Source: Deltaproteobacteria bacterium
Lineage (GTDB): Bacteria; JAMCPX01
DNA: 47,048 nucleotides
NCBI GenBank assembly: GCA_023382265.1
Contig: JAMCPX010000026.1
Span: 1 to 47,048 of the forward strand
Direction: 5' to 3'
The position numbers and the translations under genes are program-made. The notes beneath the pieces were generated by a model that was given only the letters and a program-made list of their open reading frames with translations, searched no databases and was not told the DNA's origin. Positions 8,704-17,372 of the stretch are shown in pieces. Numbering within the stretch: the first letter of the stretch is position 1; every line of letters starts with the position of its first letter.

Positions 8704-10239
8704 ATGAAAAATTTAAAAAAAGTTATGTTTCTCGCAGTAGCGTTTTCATCTTTGATAGGTCTCTTGTTTATCGCAAAACCGTCTTTTGCAGATCTTAAGG
8801 CGTCCAATTTTGAATTCGGTGGTTACTACAGGGTAAGGCAGATTTATTATCATAATATAGCGACTCGGAACTCTGAGAATACCTCATATTTTATCCAGCG
8901 ATTTCGTCTTGATCCAATACTAAATGTGAATGAAGATATAAGCATACATGCGCAGATAGACATGCTTGATAATGTATTATGGGGAGATAATACTCAGGTG
9001 GATCTTGGTAATTCAGTGTACAGCGGTAATCCAAGCAACACCTCTGCTTATTATTACCCTTCGGTTACAACACCCGATGGTACAGCACTTCTGAATATTA
9101 ATCTTACAAGGGCATGGCTTGAGTATCATTCACCGATTGGTAATTTCTCGATCGGCCGTATGCCATTAGGATTTGGACTCGGGGTAAATTACAATGATGG
9201 TGATGGTTTTAAAAATGAATGGGGTGATGCATACTACGGCAACACAGCGGACCAAATACAGTTTGCAACAATGCCAATGGGTAAAGATGGACCGCTCGTA
9301 ACAGTACTTGATTATGCAAAGATGAAATCGGGCAATATAAACAATCCTTATGACGATGAGGATTGGTACATGTTTATTCCCGGTTATAAGACAAAAAACT
9401 ATACGGTGTTTTTACTGCTGCTCAATATAGAACAGAATCTTTATAAGAAGAATATAAACTATGCAGAACTGTATGCTGATCTAAAGCCTACAGAGCATTT
9501 AAAGTTACTCGCGGATTATTTCTATATGAGTGGATCTCTCATGCCGTTTACAGCAGGCAGCACTGGAGCATCAGCTTTACAACAGCAATTAGGGACTTCC
9601 ACATTAACCGTAAAGGATGCACAGGGCGGAGTATTGAGAGGCATATACACGCAAAACCCGCTTGATTATATTTTGGAAATCGGTTTCTCTCCTGCAAATG
9701 GAACAAAACCAGATTATATAGAGACGTACCCGTTCAGCAATGATTACAACTCAAGCTTAATCCTGTTCAACAACACAGGACTTGCGGGCCCGAACTCATT
9801 TCCAAATCCAACGATCTCAACACTTAGTGCGGTGGGTGGTCTAAACAACCCTCAAACTTCTATTCCACCACAATCAGTTTTGAAGGATGATTTTACATAT
9901 TTTGCGCCTATGGTAAAATTTGTACCTGCTGATTTCTTTAATGCAAAGCTTCAGCTCATGTATGCTGAAACAAACGATTTTACAAACTACTCTCCAGCAG
10001 GTTTAGCTTGGTTGGCAACCAACAGGCAAGGTCCACCTCCAGCAGTTAAGCTTGCAAGGGACCTCGGGTATGAGGCAGACCTTGGTGTGGATTTCACATT
10101 ATCACAAAAGTTTATTTTCGGCTTCGAGACAGGCTATTTGATTCCAGGTCATGTATTTGACTATACAAACAGTGCAGGACAGACCAAGAGTGCGGACGGC
10201 GTATTCGCGTTTGAAACAAGATTTACAGTATTGCTCTAA
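8704..10239 (+). CDS. Porin-like outer-membrane beta-barrel protein
   Basis: The 511-aa protein opens with a clear Sec signal peptide: lysine-rich start, hydrophobic core, and cleavage expected after PSFA near residue 29. The mature part has alternating amphipathic strands rich in Tyr, Asn, Gly and Phe, such as FEFGGYYRVRQIYYHN and FSIGRMPLGFGLGVNYND. It closes with FAFETRFTVLL, a strand-like C-terminus. This is the pattern of a 14-18 strand porin or alginate-export-type barrel; the substrate is unknown. The strong ribosome-binding site, near-consensus promoter and perfect terminator of this single-gene unit suggest high expression, as for a major outer-membrane protein. Confidence 0.82.
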   Translation: MKNLKKVMFLAVAFSSLIGLLFIAKPSFADLKASNFEFGGYYRVRQIYYHNIATRNSENTSYFIQRFRLDPILNVNEDISIHAQIDMLDNVLWGDNTQVDLGNSVYSGNPSNTSAYYYPSVTTPDGTALLNINLTRAWLEYHSPIGNFSIGRMPLGFGLGVNYNDGDGFKNEWGDAYYGNTADQIQFATMPMGKDGPLVTVLDYAKMKSGNINNPYDDEDWYMFIPGYKTKNYTVFLLLLNIEQNLYKKNINYAELYADLKPTEHLKLLADYFYMSGSLMPFTAGSTGASALQQQLGTSTLTVKDAQGGVLRGIYTQNPLDYILEIGFSPANGTKPDYIETYPFSNDYNSSLILFNNTGLAGPNSFPNPTISTLSAVGGLNNPQTSIPPQSVLKDDFTYFAPMVKFVPADFFNAKLQLMYAETNDFTNYSPAGLAWLATNRQGPPPAVKLARDLGYEADLGVDFTLSQKFIFGFETGYLIPGHVFDYTNSAGQTKSADGVFAFETRFTVLL

Positions 10240-10263
10240 ACGGATTATAACAAATAGCTATTT

Positions 10264-10299
10264 AAAAGGCATCCTGCTTAAAGCAGGATGCCTTTTTTT
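10264..10299 (+). terminator. Rho-independent terminator of the porin-like gene
   Basis: A perfect 14-bp stem (10264-10277 with 10283-10296, core GGCATCCTGC/GCAGGATGCC) with a TTAAA loop is followed by a run of T to 10299. It lies 25 bp after the stop codon. Confidence 0.95.
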
Positions 10300-10381
10300 A
10301 GGTTTAATCATCAGGCGATATAGCCCGCATCATGCAATAAGAAAGTTTGTCCGCTTATACGAGATTCATACTTTAAAATGA

Positions 10382-10903
10382 TCATTGATTATGTGGAGAC
10401 GACACAGGATTAGCAGGTACACTATTGGGAGCTACAAAATATTTGAACCCGGGCCTAACCTCCGGATGACAGATTTCGCCCCCAAGGTTTCCTGTCCATG
10501 CTATAAAACCTATAGCAATAACTGATAGGATGATAAGGCTGTTAAATAGCCATGGTAAAAGCCTTTTTTTTCTGCGCATAAATTCCAATTCAACAATGGA
10601 TGCGGCACCGATCACTTCAATGGTTATGAGTGAACCAGTTGCCGCATCACAATGCGGATCAATATACTTGTTATCCACGTTGGAAAGGTGTAAAGGCTTT
10701 ATACTATCTTCCGCCATCTGTCCTGCTACGTATGTAGGAATTGTCATCAAGGCAATTAGTACAAAGAACCCGAGACTAACCTTTTTAACATCATTATTTT
10801 TCATCAATAACCCTGCCGAGAACAGTAAAAACCCAAAAAATACGCCTGCAATAGGAAAATGGATCAACATCAAATGCAGGTGCATCCAGTTTATGTGTGG
10901 CAT
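10382..10903 (-). CDS. DUF2231-like four-helix membrane protein
   Basis: The 173-aa protein has four predicted membrane helices (about residues 12-33, 41-61, 90-108 and 118-138). The N-terminus is rich in histidine (H3, H8, H10, H15), ending in the HFPIA motif typical of DUF2231 proteins. More histidines or cysteines occur in the loops, and WTGNLGGEICHPE follows the last helix. Such conserved histidines in a small helix bundle suggest heme or metal binding, but no function is established. AAGGAGA precedes the ATG at 10903. It lies 155 bp downstream of the ornithine decarboxylase-like gene and may be transcribed separately. Confidence 0.78.
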   Translation of the reverse strand: MPHINWMHLHLMLIHFPIAGVFFGFLLFSAGLLMKNNDVKKVSLGFFVLIALMTIPTYVAGQMAEDSIKPLHLSNVDNKYIDPHCDAATGSLITIEVIGAASIVELEFMRRKKRLLPWLFNSLIILSVIAIGFIAWTGNLGGEICHPEVRPGFKYFVAPNSVPANPVSSPHNQ

Positions 10904-11058
10904 TTTTTCTCCTTTTTAAAAGAAATTATTTGATCATATTTTCTGAGGGAATATAATCTTAAAATAATGTTTTATCAAGAATAAAGATTTGTTGTGTGAT
11001 AGCCTGATGTAAACTTATTACGGGTGGTCTAATTTTATAACTGGGGGGTAAACCGGAT

Positions 11059-12249
11059 TTATAGATTAATATGGATGACCTTTGCGGGAGGCATTCCGTT
11101 GAAATTTGTTGAAGAGGCTGTTGTATAAGCGCCCATGTTTTCCGTATAAACGAGATCTCCGTCGTTTAAACTGGGCAGGAAAATCTTTCCTGTATTGTGA
11201 ATGTATTCATTCTCCGAGAGGGTATCCAATCCGTCACACGTCGGACCAAACAACCTGCATTCTTTGGGTTCACCGTCTTTAACCGCTCTTACCGTTATTG
11301 GAATATGATCATAAATTAATGCGGAAAAGGTATGATACACCCCATCATCTATATAATACGAAAAAGGATTTGTTGAGTGTTTCGCCAGTACGACACCCGC
11401 AACCTCTGTTCCCGCATTTGCAACTAAAAATCTTCCAGGTTCTGCGAGCAGTAATACTTTATCTTTTGAAAACAATCTATCAATCTCTTTATTTATTATA
11501 TTGGCCAGTCCTTCAAAAGACTGCTCATCCCCGTTGTATTTTACCGGGAAACCTCCTCCAATATCCACAATCTTTATAGGATATCCCTTTGTTACGGTCT
11601 CTCCAATCGCATAACCTTTTGATTCCGCTTCCTTGAAGATTTCAGAAATAGTTCTTAACGCCCTTACAAAATTCTTTGGCTGATTGCACTGGCTCCCTGC
11701 ATGAAAACTTATTCCCTCAACGGTCATGCCGTCTTCTATTGTCTTTTTTATCAAGTCTATGGCTTGTTCCGGTTCAATTCCGAATTTATTGGAGAATTTT
11801 ACGACAGAACCTTCGTCCGATATTTTTATCCTCAATAATAGCCCGGCATCCGGAGAGTGTATTTTTATCTTTTTCATTTCTTCGATACTGTCATAGGTTA
11901 AGAGCGGTTTGTATAAATTTAAAACGTGCAGTGAATCCTGGTTTTTTACGGGATTTGCATAGATGATATTGTTCCAGATAAAATTCTGCAGCTCTCTCGG
12001 CTCAAGATGTTTTACCAGATCAAAAATCAAGTTAAATTCATTGAGAGAAGCAACATCAAAGCTTGAACCGAGTTTCAATAATGTTTTTATTATTTCAGGG
12101 TCGGAGTTTGCCTTTATTGCATAATAAATCTGGACCCTGGGGAGTCTTTCCCTGAATTCCAGATAGTTTTTTCTTATCTGCTCGTGATCTATTATCAGGA
12201 GTGGAGTCCCGTTCTCCTGAGCCAACTTTTTAATAGTTTTTCTATCCAT
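11059..12249 (-). CDS. Ornithine (or lysine) decarboxylase, alanine-racemase-fold type
   Basis: A fold-type III PLP decarboxylase of 396 aa, related to eukaryotic ornithine decarboxylase. The PLP lysine is K46 in YAIKANSDP. H183 in SFHAGSQC stacks on the cofactor, GGGFP (231-235) and AEPGR (269-273) hold its phosphate, and the catalytic Cys338 sits in FGPTCDGLD. That last motif separates ODC-like enzymes from carboxynorspermidine decarboxylases. The expected product is putrescine, the substrate of the homospermidine synthase encoded just upstream. The gap between the two genes is only 3 bases, with no Shine-Dalgarno sequence, so translational coupling is likely. Lysine or dual specificity cannot be excluded. 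Confidence 0.92.
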   Translation of the reverse strand: MDRKTIKKLAQENGTPLLIIDHEQIRKNYLEFRERLPRVQIYYAIKANSDPEIIKTLLKLGSSFDVASLNEFNLIFDLVKHLEPRELQNFIWNNIIYANPVKNQDSLHVLNLYKPLLTYDSIEEMKKIKIHSPDAGLLLRIKISDEGSVVKFSNKFGIEPEQAIDLIKKTIEDGMTVEGISFHAGSQCNQPKNFVRALRTISEIFKEAESKGYAIGETVTKGYPIKIVDIGGGFPVKYNGDEQSFEGLANIINKEIDRLFSKDKVLLLAEPGRFLVANAGTEVAGVVLAKHSTNPFSYYIDDGVYHTFSALIYDHIPITVRAVKDGEPKECRLFGPTCDGLDTLSENEYIHNTGKIFLPSLNDGDLVYTENMGAYTTASSTNFNGMPPAKVIHINL

Positions 12250-12252
12250 GTT

Positions 12253-13698
12253 TCAAGGCAGAGTTCTAAAGCATTCGAATTGCCACGGATCTCCGTCTAC
12301 ACTATGACTCTGGTTTTCTTTAAAGAAGATAGTCCTGCTTTTCAGAGGATTCCAGTCATATGGCATTGAGTGCAGTTCGCCGAGATAAGGCTTTGCTATG
12401 GTTAAGATATAATCATGAGGAATATCATCCGGAATAAGAATTCCCCTCCTGGGATTTTCGATCATGTACCTTACCGCTGAAACAACCCCGGCTGCCACCT
12501 GAAGAGTTGTTGCGTTCTGTCCCGGTGCGAGTCTTCTTGTTTCTCCAATGCTTAAGATTGAACCTGTCCACCATGAATTGTAGAGATGACCCATTAACAA
12601 TGCCCCCAGGATATCCTTACCTGAGATAATCTCATCGGTCATTATTCTCAATTTTGGCTGTAATTCATAATTCCTTGCCCTTAATTCAGCAAGTGACACT
12701 ATTGCCTCATGGCAGGGCATATAGGCATAATGTACTGTCGGTCTGTAGATTGGATTACCCTCTTTATCACGGACGGTCAGCCTGTCTGAAATTCCAAATG
12801 CCTCTCCATGTCTTATTATCATACCTTCAATCGGTCCAACTTCAGGCACAAACGATTTAATACTCGTGTTCATTCCCATCTGAGCCACGAATATCTGGTT
12901 TTTTGGACCATACGGCGCTTCAAATGCAAGCGGCGGAAGCTTTTTTTCATGAGTTCCCCAGCCCATTTCAGCCGGTGCTATACCTTCCTCTCTAAAACCC
13001 TCTATACTCCAGGTATTCACAAATTCATCAACCTCTTTCGGCCTATTCGTTATTTGTGTGTCTCTTTCGCTGCAATGAATTACCTTGACTCCGAGTACCC
13101 GTGCTAAATTGGGGAAATCTTTCGCTTTTTTATAGCTTGATAATTCTTCAAGCAATACCCCTGAAAACTTTTTATCTTTCACAATCTCATCTGCGATATC
13201 GATTAATCCTTGTTTTGTAAAGTGAGAAATTAATCCCGGATTTGCTCCATGGTCCAGAATTGCCGTTGCGGAATCCCCGAATTCGTTTTTCAGCTCTTTT
13301 ATCTTCATCTGCCTCCGGTAAAGGGTTTTTTCAAAAATATCCTGGTTTTTATAGGGGTCCCATAATTCAATAGAGGTATCTACGTACAGTGCATTATTAT
13401 TATGACACCATGTTAATGTGTCTGCCGTTTCTATATTCCATGCCAGATCAACAATTAACCCGTTTTTACCTGCATAGGTATCCAAAACCGATGTCAGATT
13501 TTCAGGCGTTATTTTTTTATGCACAAATTTTATTCCTGTGTCTGTAAATGATTTCAACTTAGAAGATTTATCCGCAAAGTCAATAATGGTTATTTTTCCC
13601 CTCGGTACATCTATGTGGTCGAGAAGGATTGGAAGTGTGCATTGAGAAACAGCACCATACCCCATGATTAAAATGTTATTGCTGAAGTTTAATTTCAT
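12253..13698 (-). CDS. hss: Homospermidine synthase
   Basis: This enzyme makes sym-homospermidine from two putrescines (or from spermidine and putrescine), using NAD+ as a prosthetic hydride carrier. The 481-aa length matches bacterial HSS (about 480 aa). The N-terminus ILIMGYGAVSQCTLPIL (9-25) is the Rossmann NAD loop, followed by ITIIDFAD. VDLAWNIETADTLTWC and ALYVDTSIELW follow the family pattern. Other conserved-looking stretches are ATAILDHGANPGLISHF and MPCHEAIVSL. It resembles saccharopine dehydrogenase only in the NAD fold. It is followed 3 bases later by an ODC-type enzyme and preceded by a GH5 gene 66 bp away. No clear ribosome-binding site precedes the ATG. Confidence 0.93.
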   Translation of the reverse strand: MKLNFSNNILIMGYGAVSQCTLPILLDHIDVPRGKITIIDFADKSSKLKSFTDTGIKFVHKKITPENLTSVLDTYAGKNGLIVDLAWNIETADTLTWCHNNNALYVDTSIELWDPYKNQDIFEKTLYRRQMKIKELKNEFGDSATAILDHGANPGLISHFTKQGLIDIADEIVKDKKFSGVLLEELSSYKKAKDFPNLARVLGVKVIHCSERDTQITNRPKEVDEFVNTWSIEGFREEGIAPAEMGWGTHEKKLPPLAFEAPYGPKNQIFVAQMGMNTSIKSFVPEVGPIEGMIIRHGEAFGISDRLTVRDKEGNPIYRPTVHYAYMPCHEAIVSLAELRARNYELQPKLRIMTDEIISGKDILGALLMGHLYNSWWTGSILSIGETRRLAPGQNATTLQVAAGVVSAVRYMIENPRRGILIPDDIPHDYILTIAKPYLGELHSMPYDWNPLKSRTIFFKENQSHSVDGDPWQFECFRTLP

Positions 13699-13764
13699 AA
13701 ATTATTTATCTGCAATGAATATAAAAGTGTTTCTATTAAGTCAATGTTTTTTTTAATGATGTAG

Positions 13765-15159
13765 CTATATCGCAGGGATAATCTGGATCCAGTGCTTCTG
13801 CACGCTGCCAGTGGTTGTAAAATATAGCTCGTTTGAGGAGGTATCCGTATTATAAATGCCGTCACTGATCTGAACAGAAATACCTGTTTGATAAACCTCC
13901 GGAGGTATGTATATAACCGTTGGTGCAGTAATGCCATTTTCGTTAAATTCCAGTCTGAAATCTTCTGTAGCCGGACTGAAGTTTATTAGTGTAGGGATAC
14001 CTGCTATTGCCATCGGGTAAGGTCTTATAAGAGCGTTTACATAAGGTTTTTGACTCATGTCGGGGTTAACAAGGCTGGCGCCTTCATTATTCCATGTATC
14101 CTTTACTGCATAGTCCCAGATTGTTCCTCCCATCAGATGTTTGTCCAGCATGTTATAGTAGCTCTGAATCACAATGTCTGTGGCTCCGCCGAACTCACCG
14201 AGTATGACAGGTGTGCCGAGCTGCTGTGCCTTTTGCTGAACAAGTGTTAAAGCCTGATCAATGCTGTTTGTAATCGCAGCCCCTGTTAAGGTTCCCGGAA
14301 CATAGTAATGAGGTGCATAAACAATATTTGAATCGTATAGCTTCGGAAAGTTACTCTGCTGCCCAAGATCGCCGTAAAATACATAAGGCTCAAAAAAGAT
14401 TATAGCGCCCGGGTCCACCGGTCTTATAGCGTCAATGACCTTCTGATAAAATGGAGCAAGATAATCCTGCTCAAAAGTTGAAACAGTAAAATATCCATTC
14501 CACGGCTCATTGAATATCTCATAGCCTACAACCATATTGTTGTTCTTGAATTTACTGGCAATCAATTTGAACGCATTGATAAAATGCGACTGCAAAGTAG
14601 TATCCGTCCAGAACCTGGTAAATGACTGCATAACGGGTGGTGACAGATAGTTCAAAAACCAGTTTTGCCCGCATGAAGGGTAAGGTACAGAAAGTTGAGA
14701 AGGGTCACCTGTTGCAGCCCATTGAGGTGCTCCGTCTCCGCAGAATCCCCTTGTAAAAAGGTCCTGGTGCATATCAATAAAGACATATATGCCCTTTGAT
14801 GTAAGCCAGTTTACACGCTGGCTCATATCGTCAAGATATGCCGTATTGTAAACACCTTCTGTCGGTTCAAGTGCCTCCCACACTGTGACGTATCTTACGA
14901 AATTCATTCCCCAGTTTTTGATCTGTTGAGCACTTGTTTCTGATGTAAACGGTATGAACGGAGGTATCTTGCTGTCACCTCCTGCATTTATGCCTCTTAA
15001 GATAACAACCCTACCGTATTGATCCTTAAGCCATTGACCATCGGTATGCAGTGCTTTTGCAGCAGCAGATTTCCCGCTGCCGCTGCAGCCTGAGAATACG
15101 GCTGCAGAAAAGAGTGCAACGGTTATCACAACAAATCTGTTAAGCATATCTTTATCCAT
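13765..15159 (-). CDS. GH5 glycoside hydrolase lipoprotein, endoglycoceramidase-like
   Basis: The 464-aa protein begins with a lipoprotein signal (cysteine C25 in VFSGC), so it should be anchored in the envelope. The (beta/alpha)8 domain covers about residues 40-385. GQWLKDQYGRVVILRGIN is the usual GH5 opening. D129-M-H131-Q-D133 matches the substrate-pocket DMHQD of endoglycoceramidases, E218 in FNEPW is the acid/base, and E322 in GEFGG is the nucleophile. A C-terminal beta-rich domain (about 386-464) also fits that group. Endoglycoceramidases cut the glycan from glycosphingolipids, but beta-glucosides of other lipids are possible. AAAGGGA precedes the ATG. It lies in a co-directional run between a radical SAM gene and the polyamine genes. 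Confidence 0.87.
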   Translation of the reverse strand: MDKDMLNRFVVITVALFSAAVFSGCSGSGKSAAAKALHTDGQWLKDQYGRVVILRGINAGGDSKIPPFIPFTSETSAQQIKNWGMNFVRYVTVWEALEPTEGVYNTAYLDDMSQRVNWLTSKGIYVFIDMHQDLFTRGFCGDGAPQWAATGDPSQLSVPYPSCGQNWFLNYLSPPVMQSFTRFWTDTTLQSHFINAFKLIASKFKNNNMVVGYEIFNEPWNGYFTVSTFEQDYLAPFYQKVIDAIRPVDPGAIIFFEPYVFYGDLGQQSNFPKLYDSNIVYAPHYYVPGTLTGAAITNSIDQALTLVQQKAQQLGTPVILGEFGGATDIVIQSYYNMLDKHLMGGTIWDYAVKDTWNNEGASLVNPDMSQKPYVNALIRPYPMAIAGIPTLINFSPATEDFRLEFNENGITAPTVIYIPPEVYQTGISVQISDGIYNTDTSSNELYFTTTGSVQKHWIQIIPAI

Positions 15160-15180
15160 TGAATCCCTTTTACCACTGCT

Positions 15181-15447
15181 CTACCAGCCTGTCAATTCTA
15201 TGCAGGAGTCCATACCGGCCTCAGCAGTACCTGTCCGCTCAATAAAGAACCCTAAATCAACCAAAGTACAAAATGCAGGGAAAAGGCAATTAAGCTCCCC
15301 AAAAGCAGGCGTCTGGTATATGTTATACCAGAGTATGTGGGCATACATTCTAAGGATTACCGCTATTGCAGGAATGACAACGTAAACCGCTTTACCCTGC
15401 GTAAACATCGAAGAAATCTTTTGATTATAAGTGGCAGAGATGTTCAT
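15181..15447 (-). CDS. Possible small membrane protein, unrecognised
   Basis: An 88-aa open frame sits between the radical SAM gene (51 bp upstream) and the GH5 gene (21 bp downstream), on the same strand. It has one hydrophobic stretch (about residues 20-42) with several cysteines near the C-terminus. The ribosome-binding site is weak (GGGCA). I do not recognise the family. The position makes it a plausible operon member, but a 61-aa frame on the other strand covers the same DNA, so this may be non-coding spacer. Confidence 0.35.
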   Translation of the reverse strand: MNISATYNQKISSMFTQGKAVYVVIPAIAVILRMYAHILWYNIYQTPAFGELNCLFPAFCTLVDLGFFIERTGTAEAGMDSCIELTGW

Positions 15448-15498
15448 ATTGCCCGTATATTATTTTATTGTTAATTTTAACAACCAAAATCTTTCTTT

Positions 15499-16914
15499 TT
15501 ATTTTATCATATCCTTCTTTATCCTGTCACCAAACATATTTATGTAATCCTCTACCGTGCCATTTCCTATATGATGCTCGGTCCCCGTTTCTTTTGGTCC
15601 TTTATATTCAGTATCCCATGATTCCTGAGCTATCTTGCTATATTCTCTTGCATATTTATCAAGACTGGGGCCAAGAGTCGTTACCGTCTCCCATCCTCCG
15701 CCCTGTGAAGGTACCGCACCTGAAGAGGCTACTACATCCCTGAGCACCTGCGGTCTATCAATAACCATGCATGGCATTAAGAGGTTTGTATACTCTTCCT
15801 GTCTCTTCCTTATTGTTGTAAACAGAGGCGAACGGAGTATATCGATTACTTTATTGTCTACAATACTGTCCGTATGATACTGGACAAAGACGCACGGATC
15901 TACATGACCGCTTGCTGTAACATGAAAATAACCCCTTCCTCCGGCAAGGCATGCATGGCCGTCTGAACCCGCAACCGTTCCGTCCATCCAGAAATCAATA
16001 ATAGGCAGTTGTCTTGTTTTTCTCAACTCACGAATCCTTTTGCCGCGGTAGTATCTTTGCTGTGGTGTAGGCATTAAATCTATATCAGGGGATCTCCCAA
16101 TAGGCATATAGTTAAAATACCAGCCTACGTAACATCCCTTTTTCTCAAAAAAGTCTACAAACTCATCACTTACAATGAGTTCGTTATTCTCTTTCGTTGC
16201 GGTGGCAGAAAAGCCATAAAGTCCGCCGAGCCCTCTTAATTCGTCCATAAGTGACATAACAGTATTAAATGCACCTTTGCCTCTCCTCGCGTCTGTCTGC
16301 TCTTCAAAACCCTCTACGGAAAAACAGGGGATTATATTCCCGAGTTTTACTATATCCTTTGCAAGATCATCCTTCTCTATATAAACACCGTTTGTGTAAA
16401 CCTGAAAGATCATATCGTTGTGCTTCTCAAAGATCTTCATCATATCTTTTCGTATAAACGGCTCTCCACCGGTAATTACGGCAAAATACATACCGTACTC
16501 TTTACTCTCAGTCAGAACCCTATCTATCGTATTAAAATCAAGTACGTCATCCTGCGTATAGTTTGCTGAATAACAGCCATAGCATTTTAGATTGCATCTG
16601 AAAGTCGGGCTGATCACCGGAAGCGAAGGTGGTATAAATCCATACTCTTTTATGAATTTATCTATTTTTTCGGAGGCAAATAACATGGCATTCCCAAACA
16701 GGTTTTCTGTAAATCTTTTCTTGACAGTAGGTGCAAGGCGTTTATATTGCCGCTTAAAGTTAAGGAGCAGTAGATTTATAAAATCTCTTGCATCGGGATA
16801 CTTAATTAGATCCACCTTTGATTTTACAATTGATAGGAACATCCTGTCCGGTATATGCGCGGCCACATTCGTTAATCCGTTTAAAAGACTTCTGTTCAGT
16901 TTCGTGTTCTTCAT
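15499..16914 (-). CDS. Radical SAM protein with SPASM-like C-terminus
   Basis: The 471-aa protein has the radical SAM 4Fe-4S motif CxxxCxxC at C107, C111 and C114 (within FRCNLKCYGCYS). It also has the GGEP motif near residue 145 and later TIM-barrel strands. The C-terminal half has spaced cysteines (in HACLAGGRG, DPCVFVQ and LMPCMV), a pattern that usually binds auxiliary iron-sulfur clusters. The N-terminal 95 residues are helical and not part of the core. Such proteins modify peptides, sugars or lipids; the substrate here is unknown. A good GGAGG site precedes the ATG. It may be the first gene of a run continuing into the GH5 lipoprotein, homospermidine synthase and decarboxylase genes. 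Confidence 0.9.
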   Translation of the reverse strand: MKNTKLNRSLLNGLTNVAAHIPDRMFLSIVKSKVDLIKYPDARDFINLLLLNFKRQYKRLAPTVKKRFTENLFGNAMLFASEKIDKFIKEYGFIPPSLPVISPTFRCNLKCYGCYSANYTQDDVLDFNTIDRVLTESKEYGMYFAVITGGEPFIRKDMMKIFEKHNDMIFQVYTNGVYIEKDDLAKDIVKLGNIIPCFSVEGFEEQTDARRGKGAFNTVMSLMDELRGLGGLYGFSATATKENNELIVSDEFVDFFEKKGCYVGWYFNYMPIGRSPDIDLMPTPQQRYYRGKRIRELRKTRQLPIIDFWMDGTVAGSDGHACLAGGRGYFHVTASGHVDPCVFVQYHTDSIVDNKVIDILRSPLFTTIRKRQEEYTNLLMPCMVIDRPQVLRDVVASSGAVPSQGGGWETVTTLGPSLDKYAREYSKIAQESWDTEYKGPKETGTEHHIGNGTVEDYINMFGDRIKKDMIK

Positions 16915-17372
16915 ATAAACCTCCTGAAGTTAATTTTAATATTATACGGTTAGGCATTGATCAGATATAGCTTATACAATTTTTCGTCCTTTTTGGCTCC
17001 AGTCCGTTGAGCACAATCTATTCTGAATAAATATCATTATCAATATATATCTTTGTTATGTAATTGTCAAGAATAAGGGTTGGGGCCGCAATTGGTCAGG
17101 CGTATACACGGAGACAAAGAGTTTGAACCAGCTGGAAATAGCGGAACAAAACTTTTAGTTTGTCAAGAATCCATAAGCTTTCATCTCCGTGATTGAAGAT
17201 TTAGAAAAATTCCCAGATGGCTAAGTGCAGGGGCTAAAAAAGCTTGTACGGTTACAGAGGCAGGAGTATTTAGAGCTCTTTCGTGAAAGTGCTTTTCGAT
17301 ACCAATATCATTGATAAACTTGATTATATGAGTCTTAATGGTGTATGAAGGTATAAAAAGGAGGTCTTTAAA
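16915..17372. other. 458-bp divergent intergenic region before the chemoreceptor gene
   Basis: It separates the radical SAM gene (-) from the chemoreceptor gene (+). An 8-bp inverted repeat, CACGGAGA (17107-17114) and TCTCCGTG (17184-17191), is present, and TTGTCAAGAAT occurs twice (near 17067 and 17160). About 100 bases before 17290 read as charged, helix-like codons broken by stops, perhaps a decayed gene. I recognise no riboswitch or RNA gene. Confidence 0.4.

Noticed and set aside
10670-10680. DnaA-box-like TTATCCACG as an origin signal
   Set aside because: It is a single copy inside a membrane-protein gene, with no cluster of boxes, no AT-rich unwinding region and no dnaA or dnaN gene.
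12253-13698. Saccharopine or carboxynorspermidine dehydrogenase
   Set aside because: Length, the N-terminal motif order and the adjacent ODC-type gene fit homospermidine synthase better; the decarboxylase has the ODC-type CDG motif rather than an NspC pattern.
15200-15385. 61-codon + strand frame opposite the small membrane frame
   Set aside because: It is on the strand opposite the surrounding run, has no ribosome-binding site and no recognisable features.
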